A stretch of DNA of 57,226 nt from CAYRLW01 sp964425215 (lineage in GTDB: Bacteria > Spirochaetota > Spirochaetia > Treponematales > Breznakiellaceae), in contig CAYRLW010000019.1 of the NCBI GenBank assembly GCA_964425215.1, positions 1-57,226 on the forward strand, given 5' to 3'. Below, one piece after another: positions 8,542 through 17,630 of the stretch (its first letter is position 1; the number at the start of each line of letters is the position of its first letter). Position numbers and translations under genes: made by a program. The notes below the pieces were generated by a model. It was not told the origin of the DNA and ran no database searches. It worked only from the letters and a program-made list of their open reading frames with translations.

Positions 8542-8577
8542 TTTTTAGGGCCAAAGGGTATTCTTTGGCCCTAAAAA
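8542..8577. promoter_or_regulatory. 15-bp perfect stem-loop between binding protein and permease genes
   Basis: TTTTTAGGGCCAAAG (8542-8556) pairs perfectly with CTTTGGCCCTAAAAA (8563-8577) around a 6-base loop. The T tract precedes and the A tract follows, so on the plus strand it lacks the U tail of a strong terminator. It probably stabilises or partly terminates the upstream message, letting the binding protein exceed the membrane subunits. Confidence 0.6.
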
Positions 8578-8720
8578 TTCCAAAAAATCCAGTTTCTTTT
8601 GGGAGTTTACAAGGAAAAAATCGTGGCAAGTCGGGATTTATCTCTTTAAAAAAAGGACAAGTCCGACAAGCTCCAGGGGCTGGTCCGTAGATTAGTTATT
8701 TCAGGGGTAGCCCCAATTTT

Positions 8721-9695
8721 GTGAGGCCGAGTGTGGGAAGGTATATTTTTAGAAGGCTTTTATCATTAATACCCGTGTTAATCGGGGTTTCTTTAATTGT
8801 CTTTTTTCTCGTTCGTATGATCCCGGGATCGGCGCTACAAATGTATATGGGTACCCAAGTAGAGGCCACCCCGGCCCAAATGGAAGAGCTTAAGCGACTT
8901 TTTGGTGAAGATAAACCTGTTCCGGTACTTTATATGGAATGGGTCGGAAATGTAATGCGTGGGGATTTTGGTTATTCTTTACGAACGGGAAGACCCGTAT
9001 TGCCCGATATTTTTAATAGATTCCCCATCACCCTGGAGCTAACATTCTTTTCTTTAATCCTTGCGTTAATAATTGGTCTTCCTTTAGGACTCCTATCGTC
9101 TTTACATCAGAATACGGTAGGGGATTTCTTTAGCCGGATTTTAGGTTTGATGGGACTATCTTTGCCCCAATTCTGGCTTGCAGCTTTGATGGTTATTGGG
9201 TTTTCAAATTTTCAAGGGTGGATACCCATGGGAAACTATGTAAGTTTTTTCAAAAATCCCCTTATGAATGTAAAAATGTTTTTTCTCCCTTCCCTTGCTA
9301 TCGGTATTGGCTTTTCTGCTGTGGTTATGCGGTATACCAGAAATAGCATGTTAGAAGTTTTACGGATGGATTATGTTAGAACCGCTAAGGCAAAGGGATT
9401 ACCACGGAGTAAGGTTGTTATAGCCCACGCGCTTAAAAACGCTATTTTACCGGTTATCACGGTGACGGGTTTTAATGCGGGGTATTTGCTCGGGGGATCT
9501 ATTGTCATTGAAGAAGTTTTTGCCCTTCCGGGTATGGGCCGATTGGCCTTATACGCTATCAATCAACGGGATTACCCTATCATTCAAGCAATTGTACTGA
9601 TTATCGCGACCCTTTTTGTGGTGGTCAATCTGATTACCGATCTTTTGTACGCCATGGTTGATCCTAGAATTCGACTGGATGATGGTAAAAGGTAA
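8721..9695 (+). CDS. Oligopeptide ABC transporter permease (DppB/OppB type)
   Basis: 324 residues with about six membrane segments. The N-terminal motif GRYIFRRLLSLIPVLIGVSL and the EAA-loop region (YVRTAKAKGLPRSKVVIAHA) are typical of the B permease of peptide transporters; VIEEVFALPGMGRL follows. GTG at 8721 is used here; a second GTG at 8733 (GRYIFRR...) is equally plausible because GAGG precedes it. It is followed after 5 bases by the C permease gene. Together they form the membrane pore for the peptide-binding protein encoded at 6963. Confidence 0.93.
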   Translation: MRPSVGRYIFRRLLSLIPVLIGVSLIVFFLVRMIPGSALQMYMGTQVEATPAQMEELKRLFGEDKPVPVLYMEWVGNVMRGDFGYSLRTGRPVLPDIFNRFPITLELTFFSLILALIIGLPLGLLSSLHQNTVGDFFSRILGLMGLSLPQFWLAALMVIGFSNFQGWIPMGNYVSFFKNPLMNVKMFFLPSLAIGIGFSAVVMRYTRNSMLEVLRMDYVRTAKAKGLPRSKVVIAHALKNAILPVITVTGFNAGYLLGGSIVIEEVFALPGMGRLALYAINQRDYPIIQAIVLIIATLFVVVNLITDLLYAMVDPRIRLDDGKR

Positions 9696-9700
9696 GGCCT

Positions 9701-10537
9701 ATGAAAATTCCAAGATTGTTTCGTAATGGTATTGCGATAGCTGGTTTATTCTTAATTGCGATATACGTCCTTATCAGTATCGTTTCCTATGTTTGGTTAC
9801 CCTTTGATCCGGTAGCTATGGATCCAACCCATGTACTCCAGGGGCCTTCTTTAAAAACCGGACACTTATTTGGTACCGATGAATTTGGTAGGGATATTTT
9901 ATCCCGAATCATGAAAGGCACTTCGGTATCTTTTTTTATCAGCCTTAGCGCCACAGCTTTTGGGGCATCCTTTGGAATATTTTTAGGTGTCTGGGCTGGA
10001 TATCTGGGAGGTAAAATTGATAATGTCCTTATGAGATTTGCGGATGTTTTATTTTCCTTTCCATCTCTCCTTTTGGCTATTTTTATTATGGCCGTTTTGG
10101 GAGAACATACGTACAATGTAATTTTGGCTATAGGGATCGTTTATATCCCCCAATTTGCCCGGGTAAGCCGAGGTGCGATAATCGCTATTAAAAGTAGCGA
10201 GTTTATTCGGGCCGCAAAATCTAATGGCGCGAACAAAACGTATATTTTACTTAACCATCTGTTGCCAAATATTACGGCTCCTCTGATCGTTCAAATATCT
10301 CTTTCCCTCTCTACCGCTATTTTACTTGAATCGGCCTTAAGTTTTCTCGGTCTAGGCGTACAGCCCCCCAATCCATCCTGGGGTAATATGTTGAGTAGCG
10401 CCCGAAAGGTGATGATGTTAGCCCCCTGGACCGCCGTTTATCCTGGTATGGCCATAGCCCTGTTGGTCCTGGGTTTCAATCTTTTGGGGGATGGTCTTCG
10501 GGATATATTGGATCCCCGTCTACGGAATATTCAATAG
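9701..10537 (+). CDS. Oligopeptide ABC transporter permease (DppC/OppC type)
   Basis: 278 residues. It has the C-permease layout: one N-terminal membrane helix, the periplasmic GTDEFGRDILSR motif near residue 55, then five helices, with the EAA loop FIRAAKSNGANKTYILLNHLLP and the ending SFLGLGVQPPNPSWGNML. Partner of the preceding B permease. AAGG lies just ahead of the ATG. The next gene starts 15 bases after the stop. Confidence 0.94.
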   Translation: MKIPRLFRNGIAIAGLFLIAIYVLISIVSYVWLPFDPVAMDPTHVLQGPSLKTGHLFGTDEFGRDILSRIMKGTSVSFFISLSATAFGASFGIFLGVWAGYLGGKIDNVLMRFADVLFSFPSLLLAIFIMAVLGEHTYNVILAIGIVYIPQFARVSRGAIIAIKSSEFIRAAKSNGANKTYILLNHLLPNITAPLIVQISLSLSTAILLESALSFLGLGVQPPNPSWGNMLSSARKVMMLAPWTAVYPGMAIALLVLGFNLLGDGLRDILDPRLRNIQ

Positions 10538-10552
10538 GGGGGAACAATAGAT

Positions 10553-11554
10553 ATGAACGATAAACCCATCCTACAGGTATCAGCTCTGGTAACGCAATTT
10601 AAAACCGAACGGGGAATGGTAAATGCGGTAAACCAGGTTTCTTTTGAACTTTTTAGAGGCCAGACCCTGGGTATTGTGGGAGAATCCGGTTCGGGAAAGT
10701 CGGTTACTAATCTTTCGATCCTAAGACTCATTGAATATCCTCCGGGACGGATAACCCAGGGAAAAGTTTTGTACCATGAAAAGGACCTGATAACCCTTAG
10801 GGATCAAGAAGTCCGGTCGATTCGGGGTAAACATATCTCCATGATTTTCCAAGATCCCCTAACATCCTTAAATCCGGTCATCAAAATATGGAAACAGATA
10901 GCCGAAACCTTGGTCCTGCATCAAGGGATTTCAAAAAAAGAGGCAAAAGAAAGAGCCATTGAACTGTTGAAAATAGTAGGGATCCCCGATGCCCGAATTC
11001 GAGCGGAGGGCTATCCTCACCAACTATCGGGGGGTATGCGGCAAAGGGTTATGATAGCCATGGCCCTTTCTTGTAACCCTGATATTCTTATAGCCGATGA
11101 ACCAACCACAGCCCTAGATGTTACGATCCAAGCACAAATTCTTGAATTGATAAGAAACCAGTGTAAACAGCAAGGGACTGCGGTTATTATGATAACCCAT
11201 GATTTGGGTGTGATTGCCGAAATGTGCGAACAGGTCTGTGTTATGTACGGAGGGCGAATCGTAGAGCGGGCTTCGGTGGAGGATCTTTTTAGGGATCCCA
11301 AACATCCTTATACCAGGGGTTTACTCGATTCCATTCCCCGATTGAATAGGGAAAAGGAGGAGCGGTTGTATTCAATCCCCGGTTCTCCGCCGGATCTAAT
11401 AGGGCTCCCCAATGGGTGCCCTTTCCAAAGTCGTTGTCCAAAGGCAATTCCCATCTGTAGAGACCGTTTACCACCGGAAATTTCCCTGGATGGGCCTTTG
11501 GGGAGACGAACCGTGGCGTGTTGGTTGTGGACGCAGGAGCGGGATCATGCATAA
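10553..11554 (+). CDS. Oligopeptide ABC transporter ATPase (DppD/OppD type)
   Basis: 333 residues. Walker A GESGSGKS near residue 43, Q-loop MIFQDPLTSLNP, signature LSGGMRQR, Walker B ILIADEPTTALD and the switch His in MITHDLG are all intact. The C-terminal peptide-transporter extension carries the Cys pattern of these ATPases (GCPFQSRCPKAIPICRD), which may bind an Fe-S cluster as reported for some family members. It pairs with the following ATPase, whose start codon lies inside its last codons. Confidence 0.95.
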   Translation: MNDKPILQVSALVTQFKTERGMVNAVNQVSFELFRGQTLGIVGESGSGKSVTNLSILRLIEYPPGRITQGKVLYHEKDLITLRDQEVRSIRGKHISMIFQDPLTSLNPVIKIWKQIAETLVLHQGISKKEAKERAIELLKIVGIPDARIRAEGYPHQLSGGMRQRVMIAMALSCNPDILIADEPTTALDVTIQAQILELIRNQCKQQGTAVIMITHDLGVIAEMCEQVCVMYGGRIVERASVEDLFRDPKHPYTRGLLDSIPRLNREKEERLYSIPGSPPDLIGLPNGCPFQSRCPKAIPICRDRLPPEISLDGPLGRRTVACWLWTQERDHA

Positions 11555-12569
11555 ACAGGACAACATCCTGGAAGTTCGGGATCTAAGGGTTTTTTTCCCC
11601 ATCGAAAAAGGTATTCTGTTTAAACGTCCCATTGGTTCGGTTAGAGCCGTGGATGGGGTGAGTTTTTCCGTTAAACAGGGAGAAGCTCTGGGTATTGTTG
11701 GTGAGTCTGGGTGTGGTAAGTCAACTACCCTTATGGCGATATCCAGGTTAGAAAAAATAACCGCCGGTCACGTGTTATTTGAAGGCCGGGATCTGGCGGC
11801 TCTTACGGAAGACCAGCTGGTACGGGCTCGTAAAGATTTTCAGATCATTTTTCAAGACCCCTATTCTTCCTTGGACCCCCGTATGCGGGCCCTGGATATT
11901 GTAGCCGAACCCCTACGGATTTTCGTGAAAAGGGGTATCGTCTCCATGGATGCGGAAGAAATTAAAGAGAAGGCTCTTTCCCTTCTGGATCATTGTGGCC
12001 TATCCTCGGCTTTTGCCAATCGGTATCCCCATGAATTCTCCGGGGGCCAGCGTCAGCGTATCGGAATCGCCCGAGCCTTGGCTTTGGAACCTAAATTGAT
12101 CCTGGCGGATGAACCGGTCAGTGCTTTAGATGTATCTATCCAATCCCAAATTCTCAATTTACTAAAGGACCTGCAAAAGGAATTTAATTTAACCTTTCTG
12201 TTTGTGGCCCACGATCTTGCGGTGGTCGAATATTTTTGCGATCGCATTGTGGTCATGTACCTGGGTACGATAGTAGAAACCGCTCCGGCTACAAAGCTCT
12301 ATCACTCTCCCTTGCATCCCTATACCCAAGCCTTGCTCAGTGCGGTACCCATACCCGATCCCGTGGAAGGTAAAAAACGTAAACGGATGATATTAAAAGG
12401 AGATGTACCCTCTCCTTCGGTTGTTCGCCCCGGTTGTCTTTTTGTGGACCGCTGTCCCTTTGCCATGCCCCTGTGTTCCCAAGAGAAGCCCCCGCTACGG
12501 CTGGTAGAGGCCGATCATGAGGTTGCCTGTTTTCTCCATGGGGCCCTAAGGGATCCTGTCCATGGTTAA
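11547..12569 (+). CDS. Oligopeptide ABC transporter ATPase (DppF/OppF type)
   Basis: 340 residues from the ATG at 11547, chosen over longer in-frame starts because CAGGAG lies about 8 bases upstream and homology begins at ILEVRDLRVFFPI. Walker A GESGCGKST, signature FSGGQRQR, Walker B LILADEPVSALD and switch FVAHDLAVV are intact. The C-terminus has the Cys-rich oligopeptide-transporter tail (GCLFVDRCPFAMPLC). It overlaps the OppD-type gene by 8 bases and the epimerase gene by 8 bases, so transporter and epimerase are translationally coupled. Confidence 0.95.
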   Translation: MHKQDNILEVRDLRVFFPIEKGILFKRPIGSVRAVDGVSFSVKQGEALGIVGESGCGKSTTLMAISRLEKITAGHVLFEGRDLAALTEDQLVRARKDFQIIFQDPYSSLDPRMRALDIVAEPLRIFVKRGIVSMDAEEIKEKALSLLDHCGLSSAFANRYPHEFSGGQRQRIGIARALALEPKLILADEPVSALDVSIQSQILNLLKDLQKEFNLTFLFVAHDLAVVEYFCDRIVVMYLGTIVETAPATKLYHSPLHPYTQALLSAVPIPDPVEGKKRKRMILKGDVPSPSVVRPGCLFVDRCPFAMPLCSQEKPPLRLVEADHEVACFLHGALRDPVHG

Positions 12570-13608
12570 GGTACAAATAGCACCCTATAGATTACTGTTA
12601 CGTAATCCCTTTACCCTTGCCCATGGTAGTTCCCAGTGGCGGGAAAATGTATTTATTTGTATAGAAACCGATGGGAACATTGCCTACGGTGAAGCCCCGG
12701 TGGTTCCCTACTACGGGATATCGGGGAACGCTATCATGGAGGATCTCCGGAACGGTATAAGCGTAGGGATGATTAAAAAACACCACATCCATGGGGTTCG
12801 TAACCAGTTCAAGTATAGTATGTCTGCCTTTGCGTATACCACCGCGATTCTTAGCCTGAAAGAACAGATGATGGGGGAAGGCCCAGACCTAGAGCCCCTT
12901 GAAGCGCCAATACCGCAGGGTGTTAAGGCTAGTTCTTTTACCATAGCTTACGATTCGGATATGGACCATACACTGAAACACATTGATTCTTGCGGATTTT
13001 CCACCATTAAAGTAAAGGCTGGCTTCCCCGACGATTTGGAACGGATTAAAAAGATCCGTCAACACTTTCCTCACATAGCTATTCGCTTAGACGCCAATCA
13101 GGGGTGGACCTTTGAACAGGCCTACAGAATGGTGAATGAAATCGCGGATCTTTCCATAGAACTAATTGAAGAACCCATAGTAGGAACTGCCGAAGAGTTA
13201 TACACCCTAAGGGAACGCTCGCCGGTGCCCATCCTTTTAGACGAGACGGTTCAAAGCCCCGAAGATCTGGACCATTATGTGGGAAGTATTGATGGTATCG
13301 TGGTTAAACTTGCCAAATCCGGGGGCCCCCAGGAGGCTTGGCGGATGATACATGAAGCCAGAAAATATAACCTGTCGGTAATGCTCAGTTCCATGGTTGA
13401 ATCCTCTCTAGGAGTAAGCGCGGCTCTCCTGTTGGCGCCCCTGTGCCGTTGGATAGACCTGGATGCCCCTCTCCTTTCGGCTAACGACCCCTTTTTGGGG
13501 TTGACGTATGTGCAAGGTGTTCCCACAGGACATCTTTCTGCGCTCGTACCCACACAAACTTTTTTAGAAGCCCTTTCGCGGGGAGAAACGTTACTTTTGG
13601 AGGCATAG
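12562..13608 (+). CDS. Dipeptide epimerase, probably L-Ala-D/L-Glu type
   Basis: 348 residues, enolase superfamily (muconate-lactonizing enzyme subgroup). The catalytic set is present in order: K150-V-K152, metal ligands D177 (DAN), E204 (EEP) and D227 (DET), and the second lysine at K249 or K252 in VVKLAKSGG. This arrangement matches L-Ala-D/L-Glu epimerases such as YcjG, which turn the murein dipeptide L-Ala-D-Glu into L-Ala-L-Glu for degradation. Exact dipeptide specificity varies in the family and cannot be read from sequence alone. The 8-base overlap with the OppF-type gene and the nearby anmK support a role in stem-peptide use. Confidence 0.88.
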   Translation: MVKVQIAPYRLLLRNPFTLAHGSSQWRENVFICIETDGNIAYGEAPVVPYYGISGNAIMEDLRNGISVGMIKKHHIHGVRNQFKYSMSAFAYTTAILSLKEQMMGEGPDLEPLEAPIPQGVKASSFTIAYDSDMDHTLKHIDSCGFSTIKVKAGFPDDLERIKKIRQHFPHIAIRLDANQGWTFEQAYRMVNEIADLSIELIEEPIVGTAEELYTLRERSPVPILLDETVQSPEDLDHYVGSIDGIVVKLAKSGGPQEAWRMIHEARKYNLSVMLSSMVESSLGVSAALLLAPLCRWIDLDAPLLSANDPFLGLTYVQGVPTGHLSALVPTQTFLEALSRGETLLLEA

Positions 13609-13612
13609 CCAC

Positions 13613-14098
13613 ATGCGCATTCGAGATATGACTAGCGAAGATATCCTCCCCTGTGCCCGTATCGCGTTGGATTCACCATTAAAATCGGTGTACAATTTTA
13701 CAGAAACCCGATGGTCGGAACAGCTTAGCACTGCTTTAGGGGATCCCCACAATATTTTATACGTCGCGGAAGAGGCCCGTGAAACAGGACAATCCATAGG
13801 GGGCTTTGCATGGGTACATCCTCGGGGTGCTTTTTTGGTGGCCCCCTATTTACGATTTATCGCTGTGGGTTCCCACGCCCAAGGAAAGGGGGTAGGGGGG
13901 CTCTTGTTAGAGGAGTTTGAAAAACGCACCTTCCCTGTACAAAGAGATTACTTTCTTTTGGTATCTGATTTTAACACGTCTGCCCAACGATTTTACGAAC
14001 ATCATGGATACCGTATCGTCGGAAAGTTGGAAAACTTTGTCATCCCCGGGGTAGCTGAAATAATAATGTCAAAAAAACGTACTGGAATAAAAGCATGA
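13613..14098 (+). CDS. GNAT-family N-acetyltransferase
   Basis: 161 residues, one GNAT domain. The acetyl-CoA binding region is recognisable as LRFIAVGSHAQGKGVGGLLL (about residues 81-100), followed by the NTSAQRFYEHHGYRIVG motif common in this fold. Its substrate is unknown. It sits 4 bases after the epimerase and overlaps the serine hydrolase gene by 4, so it was probably selected as part of the peptide-recovery pathway; N-acetylation of an amino acid, dipeptide or amino sugar is a guess. Confidence 0.85.
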   Translation: MRIRDMTSEDILPCARIALDSPLKSVYNFTETRWSEQLSTALGDPHNILYVAEEARETGQSIGGFAWVHPRGAFLVAPYLRFIAVGSHAQGKGVGGLLLEEFEKRTFPVQRDYFLLVSDFNTSAQRFYEHHGYRIVGKLENFVIPGVAEIIMSKKRTGIKA

Positions 14099-15147
14099 AT
14101 ATGCAACTAAAGCTTGAAACCCTTACCCCATTGGTAGAGCAATACCGCCATAGTAAACATTTTGCTGGGGCGGTTATTGGCATTAAAACGGAAGTGGATA
14201 GCGGGATTAGCAGTTGGGGCGTAGCCGCAAGTCCCTCTGAAAAAATGAGGAATGATTCTCTTTTTGACCTTGCTTCCCTAACAAAGCTCTTTACCGCTTC
14301 GGCCATAATGCGCCTGGTGGATACGCAACGGTTATCCCTATATGCTAAGGTTTTAGATATTCTTGACTATAATGATCCAAGGCTTATCATCCCCTTGCGG
14401 AACCTTACGGTGGTATCCCTTTTGACCCATCATTCAGGGTTGCCCGCCTGGTATCCCTTATACACCCAACGGGATAACTCGTTGGAGTACATCCTCTCTC
14501 AAATGATGGAGAAAACAGGCCTTGGTAGGGGTATGATTTACTCAGACCTAAACTTTATCCTTTTGGGGGAATTGGTCCAACGTATTACCGGACAGAGTTT
14601 GGACCAGGCTATAGGCGAACTGGTACTAAAACCTTTAAACCTATCAGAAACGACCTATCACCCCGATCCTCTACGATGTGTGGCCACCGAATTCGGAAAC
14701 TGGATAGAGAAAGAAATGGTACAAGAACGGGGTCTAAGCTTTTCTGGTTGGAGAGATGAATCTTCGGCGATACGGGGCACCTGTAATGATGGGAACGCCT
14801 TTTATTACTTTGGCGGTGTGGCAGGGCACGCGGGTTTGTTTGCCCCAGCTAGGGATTTGCTTACCTTTGGTTGGACCTTTTGTAAAAAAGATCCTACGTT
14901 TCTTTCCCCTCCCCTCTATTTAAACGCCCTAAAGGATTGGGGGGAAGGACGGGGGTTTGGTTTCCAGTTTGGTTCTTTGTATCCTTATGGTGGATTTGGC
15001 CATACGGGATTTACGGGTACCTACTTGTACGTCAATCCAAAACGTTCCATTGTCATCACGATCCTGACGAATCGGTTGCACGTCCCCCATGCAATTTCCA
15101 TCGATCCCTTCCGCCTCGATGTGGTCCAAACTCTTGTACAGGCCTAG
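14095..15147 (+). CDS. Cytosolic serine hydrolase of the class C beta-lactamase fold
   Basis: 350 residues. The nucleophile motif is S61-L-T-K64 and the second motif Y149-S-D-L-N, as in class C beta-lactamases, DD-peptidases and EstB-like esterases; a HTG-type third motif appears in FGHTGFTGTY. No signal peptide is visible, unlike true beta-lactamases, so it probably acts in the cytosol. Given the neighbours, a peptidase or amidase acting on imported muropeptides or D-amino-acid peptides is a reasonable inference, filling the place of AmpD, LdcA or MpaA, none of which appears here. Esterase activity is an alternative. The next gene is convergent, 30 bases away. Confidence 0.85.
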   Translation: MNMQLKLETLTPLVEQYRHSKHFAGAVIGIKTEVDSGISSWGVAASPSEKMRNDSLFDLASLTKLFTASAIMRLVDTQRLSLYAKVLDILDYNDPRLIIPLRNLTVVSLLTHHSGLPAWYPLYTQRDNSLEYILSQMMEKTGLGRGMIYSDLNFILLGELVQRITGQSLDQAIGELVLKPLNLSETTYHPDPLRCVATEFGNWIEKEMVQERGLSFSGWRDESSAIRGTCNDGNAFYYFGGVAGHAGLFAPARDLLTFGWTFCKKDPTFLSPPLYLNALKDWGEGRGFGFQFGSLYPYGGFGHTGFTGTYLYVNPKRSIVITILTNRLHVPHAISIDPFRLDVVQTLVQA

Positions 15148-15177
15148 GAGCTTGCCGTATTTGTCATGTCAGCGCCT

Positions 15178-16611
15178 TTATTCCAAATCGAATATTTTAC
15201 CTGGGTTCATAATACCCTTGGGGTCCCAGGCTTTTTTTATGGCCCGCATTAGGTTTAATTCTACAGGGTCAATCACTTCTTTAAGAAAGTCCTTTCTCTT
15301 AATACCAATACCGTGCTCTCCCGAAATTTTTCCCCCTAGCTTCCCGGTTATCTGATACAATTCCCGTAGGCATGCTTTTTCGTTAATTTTCCAGGTTTCC
15401 GTATCCATTCCCGGATCCTTGACCAGCGTGGCATGGAGGTTCCCATCCCCCGCGTGGCCGTAACAGGGTATTTGCATCCCATATTTTACGCTTAGTCGCT
15501 CTAATTCTGGTATAAGCTCTGGAATACGGGAAATGGGGACCACAATATCTTCTAAGCTCTGAATGGGACTATACACTTTAAAAGCTTCGGCGATATTTCG
15601 TCGTACTTTCCATATCCTTTCGATGTTGTTTTTATCCTCCGCCACGTACACTTCTAGGGCCCCCTGGGCTTCACAAAGTCGGCCCATGGCAATAAGGTCG
15701 TTTTCTATCTGTTCGGCGTTAGTTCCATCAAGCTCTATAAGAAGCAGGGCCCCCGCCATCTCGTAGGGAAGGGTCTCGTTAAGGTAGGTACAACTGGTCC
15801 GAATGGAAAGCTGGTCCATAAACTCGATACTGGTAGGCACAAGGCCCTTGGAAAGAATAAGGGGGACCACGTTGATAGCGTCTCGGGGCGTCTTAAACAG
15901 GACCAACAGGTCGGATACCGTGGTAGGATACCCAATTAGCCTAATAATTGCTTTAGTTACTATGCCAAGGGTACCTTCAGAACCAACCACGAGGGATTTT
16001 AAATCGTACCCGCTAACGTCCTTGGCCAGTTTACCCCCTAACCAAACGATATCTCCCATAGGGGTAACCAATTCTAAGCCCTGGATGTATCGACCGGTTA
16101 CGCCGTATTTTACCGCCTTTCCCCCACCGGCGTTTTCCGCGATATTTCCACCTATAACGCAGGTCTGGAGGCTCATGGGATAGCCGGCGAAGAACAGGCC
16201 CCGTTCTTGGACATACATCGCCAAATCGTTGGTTACCATCCCCGCTTCTACCACCGCGATCAAATTATCCCGATCCAACTCCACCAGATGGTTCATTTTT
16301 TCCAAGGAGATAACTATACCGCCGAATTGAGGTATGGCCCCCCCCGAAAGGCCCGATCCTGCACCCCGGGGTGTAATGGGTATCCCTTCTCGGTTTGCCA
16401 GCTTGACCACCCGGGCTACCTGTTCTGTCGTAATGGGAAATACTACAACCTCGGGAAAATGGCCATATTCGGCCGCATCGGTTTCGTCGTGGGAATAGCC
16501 TTCCAACTTATCATGCTCCGTTTGAACGTTCTGCCTTCCTAAAATACCCCGTAGTTCTTCTAAAATTTCCGGGGTTACCGGTTTATAACGGGTCGTGTTT
16601 TGATCTTTCAT
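15178..16611 (-). CDS. FAD-linked lactate/glycolate-type dehydrogenase (GlcD/LctD family)
   Basis: 477 residues. An N-terminal PCMH-type FAD-binding domain (ITPRGAGSGLSGGAIP; VIGGNIAENAGGGKAVKYG; VVGSEGTLGIVTKAIIRL) is followed by the FAD-oxidase C domain with IPCYGHAGDGNLHAT and the conserved GEHGIGIKRKDFL motif. No Fe-S domain is fused. Its start overlaps etfA by 4 bases and etfB precedes that, the arrangement of the electron-confurcating lactate dehydrogenase (LctBCD) described in Acetobacterium. D-lactate is the favoured substrate because MurQ, encoded nearby, releases it; glycolate or another 2-hydroxyacid cannot be excluded from sequence. Confidence 0.9.
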   Translation of the reverse strand: MKDQNTTRYKPVTPEILEELRGILGRQNVQTEHDKLEGYSHDETDAAEYGHFPEVVVFPITTEQVARVVKLANREGIPITPRGAGSGLSGGAIPQFGGIVISLEKMNHLVELDRDNLIAVVEAGMVTNDLAMYVQERGLFFAGYPMSLQTCVIGGNIAENAGGGKAVKYGVTGRYIQGLELVTPMGDIVWLGGKLAKDVSGYDLKSLVVGSEGTLGIVTKAIIRLIGYPTTVSDLLVLFKTPRDAINVVPLILSKGLVPTSIEFMDQLSIRTSCTYLNETLPYEMAGALLLIELDGTNAEQIENDLIAMGRLCEAQGALEVYVAEDKNNIERIWKVRRNIAEAFKVYSPIQSLEDIVVPISRIPELIPELERLSVKYGMQIPCYGHAGDGNLHATLVKDPGMDTETWKINEKACLRELYQITGKLGGKISGEHGIGIKRKDFLKEVIDPVELNLMRAIKKAWDPKGIMNPGKIFDLE

Positions 16612-17609
16612 TTTTCTCCCCCCTTCCAGGCTTTAATGCGCCTTTGAAGTTCAGGAACGATTTGGAAAGCGTCACCGACAAGGGCAAAATCGGCAACCTT
16701 GTGCAGGTTTGCCTCCGGATCCGAGTTGATTGATACGATAATCTCGCTGGTCTTAATGCCCGCTAAGTGTTGAATTGCCCCCGATATACCGATACCAATG
16801 TACAGTCTAGGCGAAATTGTTTTACCGCTCAGACCAATTTGATGGGGATACGCAATCCAGCCCCGATCTACCGCTTCCCGACTGGCCCCCACAACCCCAC
16901 CTAACGCCTTGGCGAGACCTTGGATCAGGGTAATGTTTTCTCCTTTCTTTAACCCCTTGCCTCCGGCGACCACAATTTCCGCTTCCTCCAGATTCACAAA
17001 CTGGGATTCATCCCGGCGGTACCCTAAAATTTTCACCCGGTCATCCAGCATATCCTCCGTAACAGGGATGTGGATAATGGTACCGGTTCTACCCGTGTCC
17101 TTTTGCAAAGGCCTGGTCGATTTTGGCCGAACCGTGGCCATTTGAGGCCGATGATTCGGCGTTTTAATGGTGGCCATAATGTTTCCACCGATGGCAGGGC
17201 GGGTCTGTAAAAGATTGTTCGTCCCTTCCTCTATCTCCAACTCTGTGCAGTCAGCGGTTAGTCCCGCCCGCACCTTAATGGCCACGTAGGGTAAAAGAGT
17301 TCTCCCCAAAGAAGTAGCACCCGCCAGTATGATGTCGGGATGATAGGTCCTGATTAACCGGGTCAACACTTTAGCGTATGATTCGCATTGGAAATCCTTA
17401 AGCCGAGGGTCCTGAACCGAATAGATCTGGTCGGCTCCCCGGTGTATCAATTCTTCCATGGTGGTATCCTGAACTCCCGATCCAATGAGCACCGACACAA
17501 GAGGTGTGTTCAAGGTATCCGCTAGTTTTCTCCCCCGGGCTAAAAGCTCAAAGGAAAGCTCCTTTAGCTTTCCCTCATGTTGTTCCGCGATAGTCCATAC
17601 TAAACCCAT
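16608..17609 (-). CDS. etfA: Electron-transfer flavoprotein alpha subunit, bifurcating type
   Basis: About 333 residues from the ATG at 17609, which lies 9 bases after AGGAG; ATGs at 17615 and 17618 are too close to that site. The C-terminal FAD domain is typical (VVGASREAVDRGW, IGLSGKTISPRLYIGIGISG, IVSINSDPEANLHKVADF). The central part carries segments seen in bifurcating EtfA proteins (GLTADCTELEI, TRPAIGGNIMATI, RPQMATVRPKS). With EtfB it would hold two FADs and link the dehydrogenase to NAD and ferredoxin. The start codon of the dehydrogenase gene overlaps its end by 4 bases. Confidence 0.95.
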   Translation of the reverse strand: MGLVWTIAEQHEGKLKELSFELLARGRKLADTLNTPLVSVLIGSGVQDTTMEELIHRGADQIYSVQDPRLKDFQCESYAKVLTRLIRTYHPDIILAGATSLGRTLLPYVAIKVRAGLTADCTELEIEEGTNNLLQTRPAIGGNIMATIKTPNHRPQMATVRPKSTRPLQKDTGRTGTIIHIPVTEDMLDDRVKILGYRRDESQFVNLEEAEIVVAGGKGLKKGENITLIQGLAKALGGVVGASREAVDRGWIAYPHQIGLSGKTISPRLYIGIGISGAIQHLAGIKTSEIIVSINSDPEANLHKVADFALVGDAFQIVPELQRRIKAWKGGEK

Positions 17610-17630
17610 ATCCATCATCTCCTAGATATC

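Noticed and set aside
11412..11546. A longer N-terminus for the OppF-type ATPase
   Set aside because: The extra residues overlap the OppD-type gene in another frame and precede a good ribosome site for the ATG at 11547.
14095..15147. The serine hydrolase considered as an antibiotic-resistance beta-lactamase
   Set aside because: No signal peptide, and its overlap with metabolic genes argues for a catabolic role.
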